Of a stretch of 16,879 nt of DNA, positions 10,192 through 16,879 are shown one piece after another. The position numbers and the translations under genes are program-made. Every line of letters begins with the position of its first letter. Positions within the stretch are counted from its first letter, which is position 1. The notes beneath the pieces were generated by a model. It was given only the letters and a program-made list of their open reading frames with translations, ran no database searches and had not been told where the DNA came from. Source of the stretch: Podochytrium sp. JEL0797 (lineage: Eukaryota; Chytridiomycota; Chytridiomycetes; Chytridiales; Chytriomycetaceae); assembly GCA_027596195.1 (NCBI GenBank), contig JADGJG010000539.1, forward strand, positions 1 to 16,879. The letters are read 5' to 3'.

Positions 10192-11434
10192 TCAAGAGTG
10201 TCCAGGCGCAGTAGGTGCAGTCGCGTGAGGAGCGACGACAACATTGGGTTTCACGGGAATCGGGAACCGTTTGATGATGACGAGTTTTTGATTCCGTCTC
10301 CAAAATTCGGCCAGAGCGCCCGCAAACTGACCCGGCACGTCCTCCTATACATCAAAAAGGGGATCAACGACCGCATCTAAAGAGATGCAAGAAAAACGCG
10401 AAAGAACCTGAACGTAATGCAACGACTCCGGAAACACAACCATCTGAAATTTCCCCTGCATCTGCCCAATCATGAGCTCCTTGTCCAAACGATCCGTTCC
10501 CGCCAAAATCAACAGACGGCCACATTTTATGGATAAGAATTTCGACGAGAGGCCTTCGAACCATGATTTCCAGTGCGGTTCGGAGGCGAGGAGGTCCGTT
10601 CTCCATGTGAATACAGGTGGATCGTCGCTCTTTTTGAGGAGTAAAGGGGGGATTGAGATGGTCGCGGATTCTTTGTTTTGGAGTTGGTGGTTTCGCAGAC
10701 TGGAGGAAAAAACGCGTTGAATTTCAGGAATCATTCGTGGAAAGGGGCAAACTCCACCTCCATTTGATGGCGTCGGCTTCTGATTTGAACTGCGAAGGTC
10801 TCGATTTCAGAATGGAGTGCATGTGGGTGAGAGAGTCGATTGCGGTTCCTACGAATAGGTGAATTGGGTCAGATGGACAGCGCAAGGCAAGACGAACCTT
10901 CAACCACATCCACGACAGCCACGCCCACAATGTTTTTGATGTTGTTTGTGAGACAGGCATCGACAACGACGGATGCGCCCATGCTGTTGCAACACGGTCA
11001 GGCGAGTCACGACGCAAAACAGGACGCGCACCTGTGTCCGACCAGACACACTTCCTGGGTGTCGTCTCTGCGCACGCTGTTGACCAAGGCGACAAGGTCT
11101 TCCGCAAGGAGAGGCAGGGCGAGGTCGTCTGTTTCCGTTTGCGAAGCGCCGTGGCCGCGCGCGTCAAAGGCCACAACGACAGCGCCCTCGTCGCGCAGCG
11201 CAAGCGCAAGCTGCTCAGCCGCGAGAGAGAACGTCAACCCGCTGGACCCGGCGCCGTGGTGGAGCACAATAAGGGGCCGCTTGGCGCCGTCGGGCACGTC
11301 TTTGGCAGTCCACGTGTATGTGCTGGGAGGTGTGTGAATTACTCAATATAAGGAAGGAAAGGAAAGTACCGGAACACTCCGCCGCCGGTTGCCACGTCGG
11401 CCTGCGCAAAAGACACATCAACTGAATTTTTCAT
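10192..11434 (-). CDS. PPE1: Protein phosphatase methylesterase 1 (PME-1), 325 aa
   Basis: This alpha/beta hydrolase removes the methyl ester from the C-terminal leucine of the PP2A catalytic subunit. Exons are 11434-11370, 11322-11032, 10983-10898, 10848-10758, 10699-10408 and 10344-10192; introns are 47-63 nt and the frame closes exactly. Visible motifs are the oxyanion-hole strand LIVLHHGAGSSG, the nucleophile elbow VGHSMGAS (the Ser codon is split by an intron), the catalytic-Asp segment VVDVVEGTAIDSL, and the PME-1-specific block LAGTDRLDKELMIGQMQGKF. The catalytic His is in SLHYVQED, where the family usually has GHAVHED. The N-terminus is about 50 residues shorter than the human enzyme. 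There is no room for another exon unless it overlaps VDAC, whose start lies 31 bp away on the other strand. The tail ends in a Pro/Ala/His-rich stretch. The family call is secure. Confidence 0.94.
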
Positions 11435-11465
11435 TTTTCTCTTTCTGCCAAATCAATCCATCACC
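11435..11465. promoter_or_regulatory. 31-bp head-to-head gap between PME-1 and VDAC start codons
   Basis: These are all the bases between the two divergent ATGs. The stretch is AT- and pyrimidine-rich, with no TATA-like box. A normal promoter with two 5' UTRs cannot fit, so transcription of at least one gene probably begins inside the other gene, giving overlapping antisense 5' ends. Both gene models are independently well supported. Confidence 0.6.
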
Positions 11466-12711
11466 ATGTCGATTCCCCCGTCTTACTCTGACTTTAGCAA
11501 GGAGCTCAACGACCTCTTGGTGAGTTGGCCTGTTGAACCTCAAACATCCGAATGCTTCCGCTGCGTGATCGTGACCAATAAGACACACCTTCACCGTGAT
11601 CACTCACCGATGACATTCACTGTTACAGAACAAGGACTACCCCCTCGGCTCCTCGAAGCTCGAGATCAACACCACCACTGCCAACGGCTTCGTACGTCTG
11701 CTTTCTTTTAATCATTCCCCTTTTTCGAAGCCTGACACATCCCTTCCCCCGTCCCCAGAAAGTCACCGTCAACAACGTCAAGGACAGCAACAGCGGCAAG
11801 ATCGTGTCTGACCTCAAGACCAAGTACACTGACAAGGCGAATGGTATAACCGCTTCACACCGATTTTGCGATTTCGTTTCACTCACAAATCGTCGCAGGC
11901 ATCACCGCCACCAGCACCTGGCACGCGGGCAATGCGCTTTCGGCCCAGATTGAGATCCAAGACTTGATCTCTACGGGATTCAAGCTTGACGTTCATGGAT
12001 CCATGCACCCTGCTCTTGGGTTCGTGCTTCATCTCCGTTTTCCCTTTCCGCGCGCGCATGCTCACAAAATTTGAAATTGAATATCTCATTTTTTGATCAA
12101 CAGCACCACCGCCGCCAAAGCCGGTCTCGAGCTCAAGCAAGCCAACGTGTTTGCGCGTTCGAGTGTCGACTTGCTCGCCAAAAACGGCGCTACCGTGCAC
12201 ACGGATGTGGTGGTTGGATCCGAGGGTTTGCTCCTCGCGGGAGATGTCGCGTACAACACGGGTGACTCGACGATTCACAGATACAATGTGGCGGTTGGGT
12301 ATAAGGTTGCTGAGTACTCGTTGGCGATTCATGCGTGAGTGAATTTTTTGTTTTCAGACCCACGTCACCTCTCTTGATTTCTTAATCACTTACAAAAACC
12401 GATTCAGCACCAAGAAATTCACCCACTTCACAGCCGGATACTACCACAACATCTCGCGCGGCCTCCAAGTCGCCACACGCGCGACCTGGGACCAAGCCAA
12501 AAGCGACCAAGTCGGAATCGAGCTCGGAACCAAATACGCGCTCACGCAAAACACATTCGTGAAGGCCAAGATGGACAATGCGGGTCACTTGGGACTCGGG
12601 TACACGTGTTTGTTCCGTCCTTCTGTCAAGTTCCAGGTTGGAAGCAGTTTGGACACGAGCAGACCGTTTGAGAGTCACAAGGTTGGGTTGGCGTTTGTGA
12701 TTGATATTTGA
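11466..12711 (+). CDS. POR1: Mitochondrial outer-membrane porin VDAC, 285 aa
   Basis: This voltage-dependent anion channel is a 19-strand beta barrel that passes ATP, ADP and other metabolites across the outer mitochondrial membrane. Exons are 11466-11519, 11629-11691, 11759-11843, 11899-12019, 12104-12334 and 12408-12711; introns are 109, 67, 55, 84 and 73 nt. The N-terminal helix MSIPPSYSDFSKELNDLL is followed by NKDYPLGSSKLEI, both typical of fungal porins. The late YALTQNTFVKAKMDNAGHLG contains the eukaryotic porin signature with its VKAK core. The protein ends in a strand with alternating hydrophobic residues (GLAFVIDI). The length matches the usual 280-285 residues. No targeting presequence is expected or seen. 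The gene is intact. Confidence 0.97.
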
Positions 12712-13290
12712 GGGGGTGGTTTTTTTTGTTGGGTGCTTGGTAACGGGAACGAAATAGAAGTTTTTGAGGAAAAAAAATTGGAAAAAAGCGGAAGAAAAAT
12801 TGCGATGAACTTCCTGATTTCACCGAATTTCAACTAAAGAATTTTGGGTTGTCCACAAAGTTTATCTTCGATTTTTTTAAAACACACTGGTCAGTCCCTG
12901 AGTTGCAAAGCACATATTAGCTGGACTGATTTTTTTTGAGTTCTTTTCGGACCGCGCCATCTATTTCAGCAGTCTCAAAAACGAAGCAATCCCATCTAAA
13001 CTCAATGATGAAGTACATATACATTATATGAACAGATCCCACGCACAATTGGCTCAGACGGGCTACTGGCGATTGAGAAAATCTGTTGTCTGTCCCATTT
13101 CGCCCGAAATCCCAGTCGAACGGATTCAGCACTTCTGCCAGGTCGAATTTCGACCTTGGATTTGTCTTGAATTCAAGTTTAATCAATCAGATATCGATTC
13201 CACGCTGTCCGACCTCTTCAGATTGAATGGGTCATTGTTGGGAGCCTGTTGAAATGACTACCCCTTTTTTTTCGATTTTCCTCTCCAAAA
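12712..13290. other. Intergenic stretch without a supported gene
   Basis: This holds the VDAC 3' end and the upstream region of the next gene. Short open frames exist on both strands (plus 13028-13252; minus 12917-13186) but neither shows a recognisable motif or splice context. There is a 7-bp inverted repeat (12891-12897 with 12923-12929) followed by eight T residues (12930-12937). Confidence 0.4.
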
Positions 13291-14289
13291 ATGCCAAGGA
13301 GGTCAAAGAGAGCCCTCGTTGGCAAACGCAACAACGACAAGAAGCGCGCCAAAGCTGATCACGCTGCCTCTGATAATGGTTCTAGGTCCGACATGGAAGC
13401 CATGCCATCGGCGAATCCAATGCCATCCCCGCCAACTGCAACGCAGCCTCGCACGTCCATACAACCGCCAGCAGCTCTGCGCTCCTCGAACGATTCATCT
13501 TCCAGCGTTTCGCAAGATGCTGCCATTTCGATTCGGCTGCCTCTGCAGCCTCTCCACACTCCGCCGCAACTACCCTTCCACGAAGGAGAAGGAGGAAAAC
13601 TCCTCGACCTCGTCAATCCGCTCATCCTCCGCTAGAGGCCAGACCTGCGAAACTGGCCAGCAAGCAATCGATCACCGTTGCCTACAATACGTACGGCCCT
13701 GGCGGCGGCGCGAAGGGAACCCTGCTTGTCGACATCGCAGCCATTTTGGACGAGGATCCAGACGTCGTAGATGACGGATCCTTCTACGACGGCGGCTCCT
13801 CAGCATGTATCCCAGGGTGTCCATCCGACCACTGCCCGCTACCAGGACCCTGCCTGCTCCCCTGCCCCTGCCCGCGCCCAGGCTGCTCGTGCTGTTGTGG
13901 CCGACGATGGTGCCGCTGCGAAGGTCCCTTTCCTCTTGTGTGAAGCGCCCACTTCGTACCGACTTACTGCGCAAATCTCTGACACGTCGAAGGTGGTCGT
14001 TGCCGTGGAATTGCCTGACACGAGGGGAGAACAACTGCTGACTTTAACTTGGAAAGTTGAACCGCCGGGCCTGCCCCAGTCCCCCAACGACTTTCTTGCT
14101 CCTGGTGAATCGTATTGGGAGATAGAATTGGAGCCTTGTCTAGATGTTGGAAAACACAGTTTGTCGATCCTGCTCCCCCGCGAGATTGCGAATCCGATGA
14201 AGTGTCGCAGCGTCCTGGAACCTGGGCGCTACATTTTGTACATCAAAAAGGAGGACTCAAACAAAAGAAGACGTGACAGTACAGAATAA
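13291..14289 (+). CDS. Unrecognised protein with basic N-terminus; internal frame switch
   Basis: I do not recognise this gene. It opens after an A-rich leader with ATG at 13291 and a strongly basic start (MPRRSKRALVGKRNNDKKRA) that looks like a nuclear localisation signal. A Ser/Pro-rich segment follows, up to about 13600, where that frame meets TAG at 13633. From about 13638 to 13800 another frame reads like protein (ITVAYNTYGPGGGAKG, LLVDIAAILDEDPDVVDDG). From about 13890 to the stop the first frame returns with a beta-rich, acidic C-terminal domain (SYRLTAQISDTSKVVVAVEL ... RYILYIKKED) and ends in Lys/Arg. Either two introns, or two compensating indels in the genome or assembly, explain the switch; I found no pair of splice sites that fits cleanly. 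The stop codon sits inside an AATAAA (14285-14290). A small nuclear or chromatin protein is possible but unproven. Confidence 0.45.
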
Positions 14290-14980
14290 AGGGCTTTTTT
14301 TTCATTTTTTGTTATCTAAATTAATAACGAAAGGAAAGGGGTGGAGAATCAAAGCATTTTGCGGTGCGCCTCGCTGCTGAAGTCCACAAGCCAGGATTCC
14401 CCCGAACGAATCACACACTTTCGTCTCGTCTCCCTCTTGAGTGGACAAAAAAAAAATTTGATATTTACAAAAAATGACTCTCATGACCACCTCCCTCGTC
14501 ATGCACTGTGAGATAACCCTCCCCTCCTGCACGCATCCTTGTCGTCGTCATATGCTGCCATCGTGGCAGTGGATGACCCTCCGCTCATTTATTGATATCT
14601 CGAATAGATCCGCCTCCATACTAGCCTTTATGTTGCGGACACAGCCATCACGCAGTTCTCTTTGCGTACCACATTCGGGGGGTGGATTGCTGCACTGAAC
14701 TCCTTCGTTCCCGGGAAGTTCCTTCCTGTGATCCAGAAGACGTAAGCGCAGTTGAGTTTTTTTGTTTGCCGCGCATCATCATATGTTTTAACATCAAAAA
14801 ACACATCTAGTAGGGGTCGCGCTTCTACCATGCAACACATGATTGTGGCAGAGGATGCCGCATCCTTGGCTTCCGCAAATGTGCCCAACCCCGCCCAAGA
14901 TGAGTATCCCGCCCCAACACGTCGCGACGTTGAATTTCCGGTACAAGCAACAGTTTTAATAATATACATAATTGTCACAG

Positions 14981-15017
14981 AGGGATTGCAAGCGTGCGAG
15001 TGACGCCAAGGTGAGGG
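14981..15017 (+). repeat. 37-bp direct repeat, copy 1, ending in a splice-donor-like site
   Basis: It matches 15131-15167 at 33 of 37 positions in the same orientation, 150 bp apart. The last part reads GCCAAG followed by gtgaggg, a good 5' splice-site match in both copies. The flanks do not match, so only the exon-end-like segment was duplicated or preserved. Confidence 0.7.
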
Positions 15018-15130
15018 TTTTTTGCGTTTTTTTTGTTGTTTTTCGATTTGTGAACTAATCCTCCACCCTTTGCACCAACAACAGCTACCTCCTTGGCAGC
15101 GCGTGTATTGCGTGCTGGACACAACAATCC

Positions 15131-15167
15131 AGGGATTCTAAGAGTGCGAGTGATGCCAAGGTGAGGG
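15131..15167 (+). repeat. 37-bp direct repeat, copy 2
   Basis: This is the second copy of the 37-mer at 14981-15017, with four mismatches. It keeps the CCAAG/gtgaggg donor-like end. Confidence 0.7.
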
Positions 15168-15229
15168 CATGTGACTGGGGGTTTGGCGGGGTTCCCTTTA
15201 CAGCAAGAGCGTAGTGCCCTACTGTGGGG

Positions 15230-15246
15230 ATCAAACTTAGTTTGAT
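15230..15246. repeat. 17-bp palindrome ATCAAACT-T-AGTTTGAT
   Basis: Two perfect 8-base arms flank a single central T. It lies about 100 bp before the tandem array. It could be a binding site for a dimeric protein or chance; no function is known. Confidence 0.6.
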
Positions 15247-15344
15247 TGGCTCGTCTTGCTGTCAGTCGATCATAAACAATCGGTTTGTGAATGACTGTTG
15301 ACTCCTATTTTTTGCATTGTAATAAACACATTTCTGGCATAAAC

Positions 15345-16104
15345 AGGCACACTTGTCTGCACCATAATTTTCCAGTTCATATTCTATCAAAGTTCCCCAC
15401 ATTACTCCAGTAATTAGTCTTATTGCTGTGGTGGCGAAAATCTATTGCAGTTCATCTTGTGCTTCTTGTGCTTGCAGAACTCGAATGAGCCTGTTCAATT
15501 CGGGCAAACTTGTCTGCACTGTAATTTCCCAGTGCGTATTCTATCCAAGTTCCGCACATCACTCCAGTGCATTAGACCCTTTGCTGTTGCGGTACAAACT
15601 GATTGTGGTACAAACTGATTGCAGCTCATCATGATCTTCTTGTGCTTTCAGAACTCGAATGGGCCCGTTCGATTCAGGCACAGTTTTCTGCACCATAATT
15701 CTCCAGTTCATATTCTATCCAAGTTCCCCACATCACTACAGCGCATTAGACTTATTGCTGTAGTGGTGCTAATTGATTACAGCTCATCTTGTGCTTCTTG
15801 TGCTGTCAGCACTGGAAATAGGCCTGTTTGATTCAGGCAAACTTGTCTGCACCCAAATTTGACCAGTTCATATTCTATCCAATTTCCCACATCACTCCAA
15901 AACCAATTGCAGTTCATCTTGTGCTTCTTGTGCTGTCAGTACTCGAATGGGCTCATTCGATTTGGGCACACTTGTCTGCACCGGATTTTTCCAGTCCATA
16001 TTCTATACAAGTTCTCCACATCACTCCAGTGCATTAGACTATTCTCTGTGGTGGTACAGACCAGGGTTCTTGCACTCAAATGTGCCTGTTCTATTCAGGC
16101 TGCC
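15345..16104 (+). repeat. Imperfect tandem repeat array, five units of about 130-175 bp
   Basis: Units begin at about 15345, 15502, 15676, 15835 and 15964, each with a (A/G)GGCA-AC-TT-TCTGCA-like start. Shared blocks follow in order: CCAGTTCATATTCTATCC, AAGTTCCCCACATCACTCCA, GTGCATTAGAC, a variable CTGTGGTGGTAC part, CAGCTCATCTTGTGCTTCTT and a GAACTCGAATGGGCCTGTTC-like end. Spacings are 157, 174, 159 and 129 bp. Unit 2 is longer partly because a 16-bp segment is doubled (15591-15621); unit 4 lacks about 30 bp. Short open frames inside change frame from unit to unit, so it is not a coding repeat. The array ends about 30 bp before the 3' end of the minus-strand gene. Confidence 0.85.
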
Positions 16105-16135
16105 CTATTCACCACCACAGGTCCCCTTCCCCTCT

Positions 16136-16879
16136 TTATGGCCAGTGCAACAGTTCATCAATAATAGAAAAAATACAAGAGGCCATGTATTTATTGTTTG
16201 GAGAAGGGGAAGGGGTGGTGCAGCGATTTTCGGTAATCCAGCCGTTTGCTATCAACCATTCCAACAAAACCTTGATCCTTGCCTGAGTCTCACTAAATCC
16301 CCACCAGGAAGCAAAAGTGTCTCGACACAGAACCCAATCACCACTCCCTTAGCAAAATCTCTGCCAGTCCATTCTTCTTCATGACCTTTGCAACCACATA
16401 AACACCTGCGCCATTCACCCCCTTCTTAGCCCTTTTCGCCCCTGCACCGCCACTACCACCACTACCACCGCTTTCAGAAGCCTGGCGTCCGCAGGAGAAG
16501 GAGGAGAAGGAGGTGCCGTTTGAGGAGGGGGGGTGTTTTCGTCGATCGCTGACATGGGGATCATCAGCTGTTGGGTGAATACAGGGAAGGTTGTCATTCA
16601 TACCTTCATCATTTGCGGTGCTTCTGTTCAAAGTTGCGTTTCCCGGTTATGGCCCGCTTTTTTGGGGTATGCCATTTTCGTGGAGAAAAAAAAAGTGGGG
16701 GAGGGGGGATTAAACCCACTGCCCTGTCAGACACATTGTATTTGGGGAGGCAAGGACTAGTAGAGTCAATGCAGAAGTGATCATACTTGCTTCCAGCTGA
16801 ACCTGAGATACAAATTCGACCAGGTAAAAGCGCTCAAGCTCTTCGACTCCCGGATTTCTCAGATTGGGTTGAAATAACA
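16136..16879 (-). CDS. Unrecognised gene, 3' exons only, enters from right edge
   Basis: I do not recognise the product. My model has three visible exons: beyond 16879 to 16720, 16623-16342 and 16292-16136 (stop TAA 16138-16136). The last intron (16293-16341, 49 nt) is well supported: it removes an early stop and joins AEILLRE to CETQARIKVLLEWLIANGWI in phase. The upstream intron (16624-16719, 96 nt, pyrimidine-rich, ending AACAG) also keeps the frame but has a weaker donor (CA/GTGGGT). Without it, the gene could start at the ATG at 16601 and encode 138 aa. The middle holds a Gly/Ser run (SESGGSGGSGGAGA) and a basic patch (KRAKKG). The last exon looks helical, ending SIIDELLHWP. A small DNA- or protein-binding helical domain is a guess. 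Confidence 0.45.

Larger units (their letters stand above)
14290..15344. other. Gene-poor stretch with possible decayed or unplaced exons
   Basis: No gene can be assigned with confidence. On the plus strand, exon-like pieces can be strung together: about 14609-14740 ending in AC before gtaagc, 14811-14940 before gtacaa, 14981-15010 before gtgagg, and 15085 onward to a stop near 15141. On the minus strand a long open frame spans 14628-15122, with an ATG only inside it. The two readings compete and neither shows a known motif. A 17-bp palindrome lies at 15230-15246. The stretch could be a fast-evolving gene or a transposon remnant. Confidence 0.3.

Noticed and set aside
13005..13011. ATGATGA, a C/D snoRNA C-box match
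   Set aside because: No CTGA D box or terminal stem follows within a normal snoRNA length.
13028..13252. Small plus-strand open frame between VDAC and the next gene
   Set aside because: No motif, homologue or splice context supports it, and an equally long frame lies on the other strand.
14628..15122. Minus-strand open frame of 164 codons as a gene
   Set aside because: It has no ATG at its head and no recognised motif, and it competes with exon-like pieces on the plus strand; left undecided rather than annotated.
15345..16104. CRISPR array
   Set aside because: Units are long, imperfect and contiguous without spacers, and the genome is eukaryotic.
15428..16164. Overlapping short open frames in the repeat array
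   Set aside because: They change frame from unit to unit and only reflect the repeated DNA.
16700..16760. tRNA-like B-box pattern (GGATTAAACCC on the plus strand)
   Set aside because: The T-arm does not pair well and no anticodon arm, D arm or acceptor stem can be built around it.

Overview
The window is a compact piece of eukaryotic nuclear genome, most likely from a zoosporic (flagellated) fungus of the chytrid/blastoclad grade. Protein genes are cut by many short introns (about 47-109 nt, GT..AG, branch sites such as CTAAC/CTAAT). The gene set combines a fungal-type WOPR (Gti1/Pac2) regulator with a cyclic-nucleotide-gated channel and a probable ciliary protein of the CFAP141 family, which together suit a fungus with motile spores. 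The lineage is inferred from gene content; no marker gene settles it.

Left part (1-2696, minus strand): a decayed tandem duplication. Each unit holds the 3' end of the channel gene followed by a WOPR gene. WOPR copy 1 (1-772) looks intact but runs off the left edge. WOPR copy 2 (922-2203) has a broken first exon, while its last exon runs in frame into a truncated channel tail. A second channel-tail fragment (about 2341-2668) lies directly behind the complete channel gene.

Middle part (2697-12711): five dense housekeeping or signalling genes, all modelled exon by exon with frames closing exactly. They are an 8-exon CNG-type channel (minus, 1022 aa); mitochondrial FAD glycerol-3-phosphate dehydrogenase (plus, 5 exons, 749 aa); a 112-aa CFAP141-like protein (plus, 2 exons); protein phosphatase methylesterase 1 (minus, 6 exons, 325 aa); and the mitochondrial porin VDAC (plus, 6 exons, 285 aa). 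The channel and the dehydrogenase are divergent with 661 bp between them. CFAP141-like and methylesterase genes converge with 78 bp between stop codons. Methylesterase and VDAC are divergent with only 31 bp between start codons. The two mitochondrial proteins serve respiration and metabolite exchange; the others serve signalling and motility. No operon-like logic is implied.

Right part (12712-16879): less conserved. It holds an unrecognised gene with a basic N-terminus and an internal reading-frame switch (13291-14289), a gene-poor stretch with a duplicated exon-like 37-mer, a five-unit tandem repeat of about 130-175 bp per unit (15345-16104), and a partial minus-strand gene entering from the right edge (16136 to beyond 16879).

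The most unusual signal is at exon scale. In several exons on both strands, codons near the exon start mostly end in C or A and codons near the exon end mostly end in G or T, and the pattern resets after the intron. I counted this by eye in a few exons only.
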